Positions 49,158-57,553 of a DNA stretch of 64,000 bases are shown here, piece by piece (the stretch's first letter is position 1; the number at the start of each line of letters is the position of its first letter). A program made the position numbers and the translations under genes. The notes beneath the pieces were generated by a model. The model was not told the origin of the DNA. It ran no database searches and saw only the letters and a list, made by a program, of their open reading frames with translations. This DNA is from a candidate division WOR-3 bacterium (lineage in GTDB: Bacteria; SDB-A), in the NCBI GenBank assembly GCA_016934535.1, contig JAFGSQ010000016.1, forward strand, positions 72,216 to 136,215. Reading direction: 5' to 3'.

Positions 49158-49872
49158 GGCAACGGCTCTCTCAGCGCTGTTATTTTTTTCGGCGCCGTCC
49201 TGCTCGAAGGGAAAAACCGAAGATATTCTTTCCCAACCTGGCAATATCCAAAGATGGGCTAAGGGTCAATGGAGCGAATACGAAATTCACAAGGGCGATA
49301 AAGAGTTCGTAGTCAGATATACAATCATCGGAAAAGACGACGCCGACACCGGGCTTTTCTGGATAGAGTCCGTCGTCAAAACACCTGAAGATTCATTTCT
49401 CTGGCAGGCGCTCGTTCCGGAGTATTTCATGGGTAATCCGAAAGAACTTGTCATTGTCGATTTGACTCAAAGCAGACTCGAAGCTCTCGCCATTCCGCTG
49501 GGGAAAAAATGCAACACGGATTTTCTAATAGGCTCTTTTGATCCTGAAAATTTAAAGAGACTCGGTTTCGAAACGGACTTCATAAATACTCCGGCGGGTA
49601 AATTCTATTCTCTTCATTGTCAGCTGATGATTGAAGACAAACCCGCGAGCGTATGGATAAGCAGTAAAGCTCCTATTTTCGGACTTATCACCTGGGAATC
49701 ACAAAATGAGGTAAGGACTTTGATCAATTTCGGATACGACGGTAAATCTGTTCTTCCTCCCGACATAGTCAGAATGCAGATAGGACCTGCCGATTTTTCC
49801 AAACCCGTTTTCAGGAACAATCTGGTTACTTTCGTCAGCGACACAACCGGCTCAGTCGGAGATTCTCTTTGA
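49108..49872 (+). CDS. Putative lipoprotein, hypothetical
   Basis: A 254-residue exported protein. The hydrophobic stretch RATALSALLFFSAPSC ends at Cys32 and looks like an imperfect lipobox (APSC). The mature part is beta-rich with WSEYEIHKGDKEFVVRYTII, VIVDLTQSRLEALAIPLG and ASVWISSKAPIFGLITWES, like a single beta-sandwich of about 200 residues. No family recognised. The start is uncertain because every in-frame ATG (49084, 49108) lies within rplT; 49108 gives the better signal peptide. It sits between rplT and the zapB-like gene. Confidence 0.65.
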   Translation: MKPSAIWLKSLKNPFLRATALSALLFFSAPSCSKGKTEDILSQPGNIQRWAKGQWSEYEIHKGDKEFVVRYTIIGKDDADTGLFWIESVVKTPEDSFLWQALVPEYFMGNPKELVIVDLTQSRLEALAIPLGKKCNTDFLIGSFDPENLKRLGFETDFINTPAGKFYSLHCQLMIEDKPASVWISSKAPIFGLITWESQNEVRTLINFGYDGKSVLPPDIVRMQIGPADFSKPVFRNNLVTFVSDTTGSVGDSL

Positions 49873-49908
49873 CGGCAGTTTCCTACTCAAAAGTCAACTG
49901 GAGGTTTC

Positions 49909-50217
49909 ATGAACGGGGATAAACTTTCTCTGATTTCAGAAAAAATCGAACATCTTATTAGGAAGATTGAGTATCTGAAAAAGGAAAATGAGGCATTCAG
50001 GATAAAAGTAAATGAATCGGAAATAGACGAAAAATCACTCTACGCGAAGATCGATGAACTTGAAAACGAAATCAGCGCTCTGAAAACAACAGTCGAAGAA
50101 AAATCCGAAAAACTTCAATACCTGACCGGAAAAAACGACGAATTGACTGAAGCGGTGCAAAAAACTTCGGCCGTAATTGACGAAGTGCTTTTGAAACTCG
50201 AAGGAATTTCCGAATGA
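49909..50217 (+). CDS. ZapB-like coiled-coil protein
   Basis: A 102-residue protein that is almost entirely heptad-patterned coiled coil (ISEKIEHLIRKIEYLKKENE; YAKIDELENEISALKTTVEE; LQYLTGKNDELTEAVQKTSA). Length and coiled-coil content match cell-division protein ZapB; the adjacent gene is ZapA-like, the known partner at the FtsZ ring. Ribosome site CTGGAGG before the ATG. Confidence 0.7.
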   Translation: MNGDKLSLISEKIEHLIRKIEYLKKENEAFRIKVNESEIDEKSLYAKIDELENEISALKTTVEEKSEKLQYLTGKNDELTEAVQKTSAVIDEVLLKLEGISE

Positions 50218-50272
50218 AAAGGATTGACAGTTTATTTAGAAGCTTTATTATTTCGCCGTTTCCGGAGCCAAA

Positions 50273-50551
50273 ATGGACGACGGCGTCATAGAAACTGTCA
50301 TTGACGGCAAAAAAATATCGCTAAAAGTTACCGAAAATCTGGACGTCGTAAAAAAGGCCATTGAAACAGTCAGAAAAGAACTCGCAGAAATAAAAAACGG
50401 TTCTCCCTCTCCAATATCCCGCGAAGATGCTTTCCTGCTCACAGCTCTCAACATCGCAGGCTATCTCATCAAGGAAAGATCCCGGGAATTAAGTCAGATC
50501 GAAGAATTAAGCCCTGAACTGCTGGAAAAAATAGAAAAGGCTATCGGCTGA
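50273..50551 (+). CDS. zapA: Cell division protein ZapA-like
   Basis: A 92-residue protein with the ZapA pattern: an N-terminal strand pair (GVIETVIDGKKISLKVTENL) and a helix (LDVVKKAIETVRKELAEIKN), then a long C-terminal helix (LLTALNIAGYLIKERSREL). ZapA bundles FtsZ filaments. The pair with the coiled-coil gene 55 bases upstream supports the call. GGAG ribosome site. The stop is one base before the end of murI on the other strand. Confidence 0.75.
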   Translation: MDDGVIETVIDGKKISLKVTENLDVVKKAIETVRKELAEIKNGSPSPISREDAFLLTALNIAGYLIKERSRELSQIEELSPELLEKIEKAIG

Positions 50552-50552
50552 T

Positions 50553-51356
50553 TTATAAATAAGCTCTTTCGACATGTTTTATTTGTTCTCCCAGAAATCT
50601 TTCGGCTAATCCTATGAAGTTGGGCGGAATATCGCTCAGGAAAAATTTTTCCCATCCTTCTGATTTCTGCTCCGATAATATTTCATTGCTTTCGAGAGTC
50701 GCTTTCAAAAGAGACGAGACCTCATCAGCCGAGTCCACAAGTGAAACATGAGGACCGACCGCTTCTTTTATTGTGTTTTTCAAAAGAGGATAATGAGTGC
50801 ATCCAAGTACGAGCGTGTCTATATCATTGGCAGAGAGAGGCGACAGATATTGTCTCGCGGCAATCAGTGCCAGTTCAGTGTTCTCCCACCCCTCTTCTAC
50901 TATAGGAACGAAAAGAGGGCACGCCTGTGTGAAAACCTTAACAGCGGAATCATTCTTTCTGATATGTTCCGTGTAAGCGCCGCTCGATATCGTCGCCGAA
51001 GTTCCTATCACACCGACCCTCGAGTTTGAAGTTTTACGGCAAGCCGCTTTAGCACCGGGTTCCAGCACTCCGATTATCGGGACACTGTAACTGCCTGAAA
51101 TCTTGTCCAGTGCTATTGCCGAGACAGTATTGCAGGCGGCGATTATCACCTTTACGTCTTTAGAAAGAAGAAAGCCGACATCCTCCTGGGCAAATCTCAT
51201 GATTGCCTCTCTCGACTTTGTTCCGTAAGGAACCCTTGCGGTGTCGCCGAAATAAATAATGTTTTCAGCCTTCAAAGCCTTTCTGACAGCTTTGACGACA
51301 GTTAGACCGCCCACTCCCGAATCGAATATGCCGATGGGTTTGTCTTTTATTCCCAC
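50553..51356 (-). CDS. murI: Glutamate racemase
   Basis: A 267-residue enzyme that makes D-glutamate for peptidoglycan. The two catalytic Cys are in [13 protein letters not shown] and [13 protein letters not shown]; the start [20 protein letters not shown] and [14 protein letters not shown] are diagnostic. Length is normal. It overlaps the end of smpB upstream by 10 bases and ends 1 base from zapA on the plus strand. Confidence 0.97.
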   Translation of the reverse strand: MGIKDKPIGIFDSGVGGLTVVKAVRKALKAENIIYFGDTARVPYGTKSREAIMRFAQEDVGFLLSKDVKVIIAACNTVSAIALDKISGSYSVPIIGVLEPGAKAACRKTSNSRVGVIGTSATISSGAYTEHIRKNDSAVKVFTQACPLFVPIVEEGWENTELALIAARQYLSPLSANDIDTLVLGCTHYPLLKNTIKEAVGPHVSLVDSADEVSSLLKATLESNEILSEQKSEGWEKFFLSDIPPNFIGLAERFLGEQIKHVERAYL

Positions 51357-51802
51357 TTTTTTCTCCTTATGTCTCTTTCTACATCAGCTTTTTTTATGGC
51401 TTCCCTCTTATCGTACAATTTTTTTCCTCTCGCGACGCCTATTTCGATTTTGACCATGTTTTTCGTGTTGAAATATATCATGAGCGGAACGGCTGTCAGG
51501 CCCTCCTGCTCTATTTTGGCTTTCAGTCTGAATATCTCTTTTCTGTTCAGGAGAAGTTTTCTTTTTCTCATGGGGTCCGGGACATAAGCGGATGATTTAT
51601 CATAAACAGGTATAAGAACCGCCAGCAGATAGGCTTCCCCATCAATTATCCTCACGTAGCCTTCTCCGAGACTGCACGATCCTTCCCTGAGCGATTTTAC
51701 TTCGGATCCTACGAGAGCTATTCCAGCTTCTATTTTATTCATAATAGTGTAATCGTGATATGCTCGTCTGTTTTTAGATATGATTTTTTTAACTTCACTC
51801 AT
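51347..51802 (-). CDS. smpB: SsrA-binding protein SmpB
   Basis: A 151-residue RNA-binding protein of trans-translation, which delivers tmRNA to stalled ribosomes. The conserved blocks are [60 protein letters not shown] and [20 protein letters not shown]. Overlaps yhbY by 8 bases and murI by 10. tmRNA itself is not found in the window. Confidence 0.97.
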   Translation of the reverse strand: MSEVKKIISKNRRAYHDYTIMNKIEAGIALVGSEVKSLREGSCSLGEGYVRIIDGEAYLLAVLIPVYDKSSAYVPDPMRKRKLLLNRKEIFRLKAKIEQEGLTAVPLMIYFNTKNMVKIEIGVARGKKLYDKREAIKKADVERDIRRKKWE

Positions 51803-52070
51803 CGTTTTTTTCTTTTTTCCTGTATATAACTATTTTTCTGCCTATTACGCGTACTATTTCCGAAGAAGTTTTGGCAGATATCTCTTCGGCGGCTGTTTTG
51901 AGTTCTATCAGAGAATTCTTGTTTATCTCGATTTTGACCAATTCACGGGCGCTGAGAGCTTTCCCGATTTCTGTTATCAAAATTTCCGTGATGCCGGATT
52001 TACCGATACTGAAGATCGGTTTAAATTTTGATGCCGCCGAGATCAAATTCTTTCTTGTTTTCGCGTCCAT
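51795..52070 (-). CDS. yhbY: YhbY/CRM-domain RNA-binding protein
   Basis: A 91-residue single-domain CRM protein: [20 protein letters not shown], then [20 protein letters not shown] and [17 protein letters not shown]. The GxxG-like loop GKSG is the RNA-contacting turn. It binds pre-50S particles in Escherichia coli. Overlaps smpB by 8 bases. Confidence 0.92.
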   Translation of the reverse strand: MDAKTRKNLISAASKFKPIFSIGKSGITEILITEIGKALSARELVKIEINKNSLIELKTAAEEISAKTSSEIVRVIGRKIVIYRKKEKNDE

Positions 52071-52090
52071 CGATCAATCCTTCAAAGTTG

Positions 52091-53398
52091 TCACTTCAGA
52101 TGGTTTTGCAAGTAAAGGTAATTAGGCGTCAGTCGGCCCCTGTGGGTTATTACTGCGTTCTTTATCTCGCCAGGCAATTCGAGGTTTTCAAAAGGAAGGT
52201 TAAAATCAGCTTCCGCGATTTCAGGAATAAACTTCATAAGAACACGGCTGAAAAAATTCGACGATTCGAGCGGAAGCTCGCTCGGAAGTATATCAACTGC
52301 GAGGATAACTATTCCTTCGCCTTCTATACCGTCAGAAATGTTCCCGTCGGAAGGGTTGTATACAAAAACAGGATCGCCCGGACCTGTTGTTTTAACAGTT
52401 ATCTCCACTCCACCGGCTATGTCGCAACTGACATCTCCTATCACTTTTAGTTTTCTGGATCCTGATTTCCAAAGCCTTTTGGCATTTTCTGACGTAAAAG
52501 TTCTGGGATATCTATCGTCCCAATAACTTCCGTTTACGAGCACCGATATTTCTCCGGAATATTTTTCGAAAACACATTCGTACTGTCCGGGATTTTCGTA
52601 ATAATGATTCAGATCGAATTTAATCTTCGGATCTTTTCTGACAAAAAGATCCTCTTCCCTGAAAACCGTCTTGTAAACGTTACGCCTGGAATAATCTGCC
52701 GACGAGAGTTTCAGGAGTTCTTCCGGCGAAATTGATACGACGGGAAGAAGATCGAAAATTTCCTGAGCTCCCGACGAAACATTTCCATAACCCGTAAACG
52801 CTACCGTCAAAGGAGATATTATCTCCGGCAAACCGTCTTTTTTTATGGCTTCTCCGGCAAGTTTGACGTCGTTTTTAACTTCCTCAAGGTCTTTGTATTC
52901 CAACGCTCTTTTTATATTCCTGAAAGGAGTGCTTATCCCTTCGTATGAAAGCCTCTTTCCAAGAGCCCACAAAGTGTCAATCGCACCGGCGAGTCCGGCG
53001 TATCTTCCAAAAAAGATGAGTCTTTTACCCTGATCGTCCTTTATGGTTTCGTAGTCAATCAGGGTTATGTTTTTCTTCAGTATTTCTTTGAGCATTTCCA
53101 TGTTGTACTTCTGCCCTTTGATTACGTGGGCGAAAAACATGTAAACTTTTTCTTCAAGGAGATATTCAGGCTTGACTTCCTTTATCCCGAGGATCAGATC
53201 CGCTTCTATACCTGTGAAGTTATCTACCGATTCGGCTCCTACCTTCTCGTATTCTTCAACAGGGATAATCCTGTCCCGCGATTTTTCGACAAAAACCTTC
53301 AATCCTGATTCGATCAGTTTTTTTACGTCGTTTGGCACGATAGGGCTTCTCTTTTCAAAAGGTCCCTTGTTCTCTCTTCTGATGCCGATTTTTTTCAT
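52091..53398 (-). CDS. Lysine-ketoglutarate-reductase-like protein (saccharopine dehydrogenase, LKR part)
   Basis: A 435-residue protein like the LKR half of alpha-aminoadipic semialdehyde synthase and AlaDh/PNT N-terminal domains: MKKIGIRRENKGPFEKRSPI, ADLILGIKEVKPEYL (catalytic Lys region) and FFAHVIKGQKYNMEMLKEIL (catalytic His). A nucleotide-binding middle (PLTVAFTGYGNVSSGAQEIF) and a C-terminal VIGDVSCDIAGGVEITVKTT follow. It would form saccharopine from lysine and 2-oxoglutarate, but no saccharopine-cleaving partner is nearby. Start at ATG 53398 has a GGAG ribosome site; the TTG at 53410 is rejected. Confidence 0.8.
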   Translation of the reverse strand: MKKIGIRRENKGPFEKRSPIVPNDVKKLIESGLKVFVEKSRDRIIPVEEYEKVGAESVDNFTGIEADLILGIKEVKPEYLLEEKVYMFFAHVIKGQKYNMEMLKEILKKNITLIDYETIKDDQGKRLIFFGRYAGLAGAIDTLWALGKRLSYEGISTPFRNIKRALEYKDLEEVKNDVKLAGEAIKKDGLPEIISPLTVAFTGYGNVSSGAQEIFDLLPVVSISPEELLKLSSADYSRRNVYKTVFREEDLFVRKDPKIKFDLNHYYENPGQYECVFEKYSGEISVLVNGSYWDDRYPRTFTSENAKRLWKSGSRKLKVIGDVSCDIAGGVEITVKTTGPGDPVFVYNPSDGNISDGIEGEGIVILAVDILPSELPLESSNFFSRVLMKFIPEIAEADFNLPFENLELPGEIKNAVITHRGRLTPNYLYLQNHLK

Positions 53399-53410
53399 AT
53401 CATTCTCCAA

Positions 53411-54034
53411 TCAATTTAATCTCATTGCAAAGTCCTCAGGTATCCAGCCTTCGAGGCTTCCGAAATCAACCTTCAACCAGATCCCTCTTTCATCCTTAAA
53501 TTCAACAACGTCTCCGGGTTCAAGTTCCAGAGGATATGAAGAACCGTAAAGAGGCTGCTCTCTCAGGGGAATTTTTGACAATATAAAAGCTTTTTCCGTT
53601 CGGTGAATTCTATCGAGTTTACTTGAAGTTAAAAAAAACGGCAGGCTCAAAGTGAACACCAAAGCGGTGGCGATGGTGAGGTTTTTTCTCTGTTTGAAAA
53701 GGTTTGCAAGCGCGATCACGGAAGCCGAAACGACTAAAACCAGACCCGCCCACTTAAAAAGAGGTCTGAACGGCAGAAAATAATACTCGGGTCTGATAAT
53801 CAATTTTTTCCCGATTTTATCGTAGGATTTTTCAAGCGCGGACCTGGTTTCGCGATCGAATGGATTTCTCATAAAAACAGCGTAAAAATAACCCGCGGCT
53901 CTCTCGTAATCGCCGGAGTTGTACAACCGTGAACCTTCGGTGTACAAATTATTCTCTGTGCTCATCCGGATGTGATCCGCACCGGTTCGTACGGTAAAAA
54001 CGAAACTGCTAACAAATATAAATATTACAGTCAT
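53411..54034 (-). CDS. Membrane protein with TPR-like and SH3 domains (BatE-like)
   Basis: A 207-residue protein with a signal/anchor (about 1-18), a TPR-like unit (NLYTEGSRLYNSGDYERAAGYF, about 28-75), two hydrophobic segments (about 94-110 and 118-133), and a C-terminal SH3-like strand set (LELEPGDVVEFKDERGIWLKV, about 170-205). This layout resembles BatE of the Bacteroides aerotolerance operon, but no BatA-D or MoxR gene is present. It is the first gene of the murI block; the ribosome site is GAGAAG. Confidence 0.72.
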   Translation of the reverse strand: MTVIFIFVSSFVFTVRTGADHIRMSTENNLYTEGSRLYNSGDYERAAGYFYAVFMRNPFDRETRSALEKSYDKIGKKLIIRPEYYFLPFRPLFKWAGLVLVVSASVIALANLFKQRKNLTIATALVFTLSLPFFLTSSKLDRIHRTEKAFILSKIPLREQPLYGSSYPLELEPGDVVEFKDERGIWLKVDFGSLEGWIPEDFAMRLN

Positions 54035-54129
54035 TTCTTCTCTTTCATTATTGTGTAATCAGGTCCTTGGAAACACAGGCATTATATAGGAATTGACTCT
54101 TTAAATCCATCACAAAGAACTATAAACGC

Positions 54130-54158
54130 TTGTCTGAAAAGAACAAGTGGTATAAAAT
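54130..54158 (+). promoter_or_regulatory. Promoter for rfaE1
   Basis: TTGTCT (54130-54135), 17-base spacer, TAAAAT (54153-54158); the ATG at 54166 follows after 7 bases with no ribosome site, so a leaderless transcript is predicted. A nearby TTGACT (54093-54098) has no -10 at a workable distance. Confidence 0.5.
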
Positions 54159-54165
54159 TCAAAAC

Positions 54166-55155
54166 ATGGATTTTAACCGAGCAAGTCAAATATCCGGCGG
54201 CTTTTCCGGAAAAGCGGTTGTCGTAATAGGCGACGTCATGCTTGACGAGTATATCTGGGGCAATGTCGACAGGATATCTCCCGAAGCTCCCGTCCCAGTT
54301 GTCGATGTAGTGAAAGAATCATACCAGCTGGGCGGAGCGGCAAATGTCGCTCATAACTTAAAAGCCCTCGGCGCCGAGGTTATTCCTGTCGGAACGATAG
54401 GCCGTGACACGGCGGGAGAAAAGCTAGCGGAAATTTTGGCATCTCTATCAATATCCTGCGACGGAATTTTTAGAGAAAAAGACAGAAACACAACTCAGAA
54501 AACAAGAATAATTGCCCACTCTCAGCAAGTCGTAAGAGTTGACAGAGAGAAAAGATCGGCCATAACACGAAGCACTTCCGAAGCTGTAATCGGATTTGTC
54601 GAAAAAACAATACCGCGTTGTGATGCTGTTTTGTTTGAGGATTACGACAAAGGACTTCTCGGAGGCGAACTGGTGAAAATCATTTTAAACGTCGCTTCTT
54701 CAAATTTGAAACCTGTATTCGTCGATCCGAAATTCGACAATTTTTTTGAATACAGAAACGTTAAATTATTCAAGCCGAACCAGAAAGAATTGTCGAAAGC
54801 AACCGGCTTGAAATGCTCGACGGAGGAAGAAATCCGGATAGCAGTGTCGGTCGTCATAGACAGAATCGGATGTGATTTTCTTCTACTGACTTTGGGTGAA
54901 AAAGGAATGCGTGTCTTTTTCAGGGACAAAAGAGAACCCCTGATAATACCGACCAAAGCGAGAGAAGTTTACGACGTCAGCGGCGCTGGGGACACAGTGA
55001 TAAGCGCCGTATGCCTTTCTCTTCTATCCGGAGCGGACATCGAAGAATCAGCCGTCATCGGAAGCCACGCAGCCGCTGTCCAGCTGAAAAAGATCGGCGC
55101 GCAAACCGTCAATGTTAATGAGATTCTGGAAAGTTTTAAAAAACACGAAGATTAA
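54166..55155 (+). CDS. rfaE1: D-glycero-beta-D-manno-heptose-7-phosphate kinase
   Basis: A 329-residue ribokinase-family enzyme of the ADP-heptose pathway for lipopolysaccharide core. Family blocks are VVIGDVMLDEYIWGNVDRIS, PEAPVPVVDVV, YQLGGAANVAHNLKALGAEV, FVDPKFDNFFEYRNV and DVSGAGDTVISAVCLSLLSG with the catalytic Asp. In Escherichia coli this is the N-terminal half of HldE; here it is a separate gene. Start ATG 54166 gives the usual N-terminus; a TTG at 54130 lies in the promoter. Confidence 0.93.
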   Translation: MDFNRASQISGGFSGKAVVVIGDVMLDEYIWGNVDRISPEAPVPVVDVVKESYQLGGAANVAHNLKALGAEVIPVGTIGRDTAGEKLAEILASLSISCDGIFREKDRNTTQKTRIIAHSQQVVRVDREKRSAITRSTSEAVIGFVEKTIPRCDAVLFEDYDKGLLGGELVKIILNVASSNLKPVFVDPKFDNFFEYRNVKLFKPNQKELSKATGLKCSTEEEIRIAVSVVIDRIGCDFLLLTLGEKGMRVFFRDKREPLIIPTKAREVYDVSGAGDTVISAVCLSLLSGADIEESAVIGSHAAAVQLKKIGAQTVNVNEILESFKKHED

Positions 55156-55164
55156 AACACCAAG

Positions 55165-55662
55165 ATGAGAGACAACATATATGTTTTCGGAAAAGACAAC
55201 AGTGAAATTCGTGAATTTTTAGAACATGCTTCCCTGTCGGGAAAAACAGTCTTTACCAACGGCTGTTTCGACATAATTCACTTAGGCCACGTAGAAGTTT
55301 TAAGGTATTGTAAAACCTTTGGGAGCACACTGTTAGTTGGTCTCAACAGCGACGAATCAATCCGGAGACTTAAAGGCGACAAGAGACCTATTCTGATCGA
55401 ATCTGAAAGAGCTTCGCTTCTGCGTGCCGTAAGATACGTCGATTGCGTTATTATTTTCGGAGAAGACACTCCGTTTGAATTAGTAAATTTCGTCAAACCT
55501 GACGTAATTGTCAAGGGAGGCGATTACACTCCGGAAACGGTCGTAGGAAGCGGTGTGGCATCAGAGACCCATATTTTCCCTCTCGTCGAAGGAGCGGGCA
55601 CTTCAAAAATCATTGACAAGATAATCAAAAGGTACTGCGAAAGGAGAATTGATGAGAATTGA
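55165..55662 (+). CDS. rfaE2: D-glycero-beta-D-manno-heptose 1-phosphate adenylyltransferase
   Basis: A 165-residue cytidylyltransferase-family enzyme. HxGH motif in FTNGCFDIIHLGHVEVL, then LLVGLNSDESIRRLKGDKRP, DCVIIFGEDTPFELV and DVIVKGGDYTPETVVG, and a C-terminal GAGTSKIIDKII. It makes ADP-D-glycero-beta-D-manno-heptose and follows rfaE1 by 9 bases, so the two HldE functions are adjacent but unfused. ATG overlaps the next gene slightly. Confidence 0.95.
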   Translation: MRDNIYVFGKDNSEIREFLEHASLSGKTVFTNGCFDIIHLGHVEVLRYCKTFGSTLLVGLNSDESIRRLKGDKRPILIESERASLLRAVRYVDCVIIFGEDTPFELVNFVKPDVIVKGGDYTPETVVGSGVASETHIFPLVEGAGTSKIIDKIIKRYCERRIDEN

Positions 55663-55957
55663 AGAGCATCCTGTGATTGACTTTAAAAGAAAAAATAAGA
55701 TTCATTTCTTTTTTGAGGACAAAAAAATAGAAGCTTACGAAGGAGAAACCGTTGCTGCCGCTCTGATAGCCAGCGGAAATATCACTTTCAGGATCACAGA
55801 CAAGCACGACCGGCCGAGAGGACTTTTCTGCAGTGTGGGAAAATGCGCGAGTTGTCTTATGGTAGTCGACGGAAAACCAAACGTGATGACATGTGTAACT
55901 CCTGTCAGAGAAGGCATGCTCGTTAAAAGACAGAAAGGAAAAGGAGACCTGACTTGA
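55652..55957 (+). CDS. [2Fe-2S] subunit of an amine/amino-acid dehydrogenase complex (HcnA-like)
   Basis: A 101-residue ferredoxin-like protein with motif FCSVGKCASCLMVVDGKPNV followed by MTC (C-x4-C-x2-C-x11-C), as in the N-terminal [2Fe-2S] domain of sarcosine oxidase alpha and hydrogen cyanide synthase HcnA. Start at ATG 55652 with AAGGAG; a TTG at 55649 is an alternative. First of five overlapping redox genes to 59014; electrons from the flavin subunits probably pass through this centre. Confidence 0.88.
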   Translation: MRIEEHPVIDFKRKNKIHFFFEDKKIEAYEGETVAAALIASGNITFRITDKHDRPRGLFCSVGKCASCLMVVDGKPNVMTCVTPVREGMLVKRQKGKGDLT

Positions 55958-57054
55958 AATTCCGCACTGACGTAGCAATAATCGGAGGCGGCCCCGCGGG
56001 ACTTTCCGCCGCTCATGAGGCATCTGCATACGGAATGAAAGTCGACGTCTTCGACGACAATTTCATTCTCGGCGGCCAGCTGATCAAGCAGACGCACAAA
56101 TTTTTCGGGTCTAAAGAGCATCTTTGCGGCTTCAGAGGAATAGACATAGCTGAAATTCTCATAGACAACTGCAAAAAAAACGGCGTATCCATACATACAG
56201 AAGCTTGCGCCACCGGCATATACGGAAATACAATAGGAATAGCTTATCCTGACAGTTTTGAAGAAATAGAAGCCAAGGCGATCGTCGTAGCTACGGGAGC
56301 ATCAGAAAATTCGATAAACTTCGTCAACAACGACTTGCCTGGCATATATGGCGCAGGCGCTATACAGACTCTCATGAACGTTTTCGGTGTAAAACCTGCA
56401 AAACGGGTTTTAATGATAGGATCGGGCAACATAGGGCTCATTGTTTCTTACCAGCTCATCCAGGCCGGAGTTGAAATCGCGGCCGTCGTCGAAGCCCTCC
56501 CCCGTGTCGGAGGTTACCTCGTTCACTCTGCAAAGCTTCGCAGAACAGGAGTTCCAATTCTCACAAAACACACGATTGTGAAAGCCGAAGGCGACGGTGA
56601 AAAAGGAGTAAATGCCGCAATAGTTTCTGAAATTGACAGGAATTTTAATCCTGTCGCAGGAACCGAGAAAAAATTCGAGGTTGATTCGATATGTTTGGCC
56701 GTCGGACTGACGCCTCTTTCAGACCTTCTCGAACTGGCCGGCTGCAGAATGAAAATTGTTCCAGAGTTGGGAGGAAAACTCGCCGTTCACGACGAATATA
56801 TGACGACGACGAGAAAAGACGTGTTTTTATGCGGTGACGTATCCGGCATCGAGGAAGCCGTCACTGCAACTCTTGAAGGCAAACTCGCCGGATTATCCGC
56901 GGCTCTGTCGATTTCGCGGGAAAGACATGATGAAATTCAAAAATCGCGAGAAAGCATATTAGAGCAATTGAGGATTTTCAGAGACGGCCCTTTCGGAGAA
57001 AAAGCGAGAGTTGGAAATTCAAAATTAATCGGAGAGTTTATAAATGAAAAATAA
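55954..57054 (+). CDS. FAD/NAD(P)-binding oxidoreductase subunit (HcnB-like)
   Basis: A 366-residue flavoprotein with two dinucleotide-binding motifs: VAIIGGGPAGLSAAHEASAY (about residue 7) for FAD and RVLMIGSGNIGLIVSYQLIQ (about 150) for NAD(P), plus TTRKDVFLCGDVSGIEEAVT near the C-terminus. Homologues are HcnB, the alpha subunit of dye-linked L-proline dehydrogenase and the central part of sarcosine oxidase alpha. TTG start overlaps the previous stop as TTGA (55954-55957) with an AAGGAG ribosome site. Confidence 0.9.
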   Translation: MKFRTDVAIIGGGPAGLSAAHEASAYGMKVDVFDDNFILGGQLIKQTHKFFGSKEHLCGFRGIDIAEILIDNCKKNGVSIHTEACATGIYGNTIGIAYPDSFEEIEAKAIVVATGASENSINFVNNDLPGIYGAGAIQTLMNVFGVKPAKRVLMIGSGNIGLIVSYQLIQAGVEIAAVVEALPRVGGYLVHSAKLRRTGVPILTKHTIVKAEGDGEKGVNAAIVSEIDRNFNPVAGTEKKFEVDSICLAVGLTPLSDLLELAGCRMKIVPELGGKLAVHDEYMTTTRKDVFLCGDVSGIEEAVTATLEGKLAGLSAALSISRERHDEIQKSRESILEQLRIFRDGPFGEKARVGNSKLIGEFINEK

Positions 57055-57553
57055 TGTTTCAAACGACGGATTACCCTGCCGCGATTCTCTGGCTAATTCT
57101 TTTCCTGACAAAAATGCGCTCGCCGTTTCAGCAAAAGCAGTCATAGAATGCTTTCAGGAAATACCCTGCAATCCATGCGTTGGAGCTTGTCCGCGAGGAG
57201 CCATATCCATTGCCGAAGGAATAAACGGAATACCGTCAATAGACCACACTTTGTGCAACGGCTGTTCACTCTGCGTGTATCAATGCCCCGGACTGGCGAT
57301 CTTCGTCGTTGGTTTAGACAGGAAAGACCCCGCGAAGGGTTTTGTTTCTCTTCCGTACGAATTTCTGCCGGTACCTGAAAAAGACGACATTGTTGACGTC
57401 CTCGACAGAGAAGGCAAAGTCATATCAGAGGGAAAAATTCTCAAGGTTAACAAGTCAAAAGCCACAGACAGAACTTCAGTCGTAACGGTCGAAGTTCCTT
57501 CGAACTTGCTTGACAAAGCCAGATTCATCAAGACTAAAAGAGGCTCAAAATGA
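57044..57553 (+). CDS. Di-cluster 4Fe-4S ferredoxin subunit
   Basis: A 169-residue protein with two cluster motifs: ECFQEIPCNPCVGACPRGAI (C-x5-C-x2-C-x3-CP) and CNGCSLCVYQCPGLAI (C-x2-C-x2-C-x3-CP). The C-terminal 80 residues (PYEFLPVPEKDDIVDVLDRE onward) form a small beta domain typical of the PdhF-like subunit of Thermococcales proline dehydrogenase. Likely moves electrons between the flavins and an acceptor. Overlaps the flavoprotein gene by 11 bases. Confidence 0.85.
   Translation: MKNNVSNDGLPCRDSLANSFPDKNALAVSAKAVIECFQEIPCNPCVGACPRGAISIAEGINGIPSIDHTLCNGCSLCVYQCPGLAIFVVGLDRKDPAKGFVSLPYEFLPVPEKDDIVDVLDREGKVISEGKILKVNKSKATDRTSVVTVEVPSNLLDKARFIKTKRGSK

Noticed and set aside
54093-54126. TTGACT with TATAAA as promoter of rfaE1
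   Set aside because: The spacing is 22 bases, too long for sigma-70; the pair at 54130/54153 has 17 bases.
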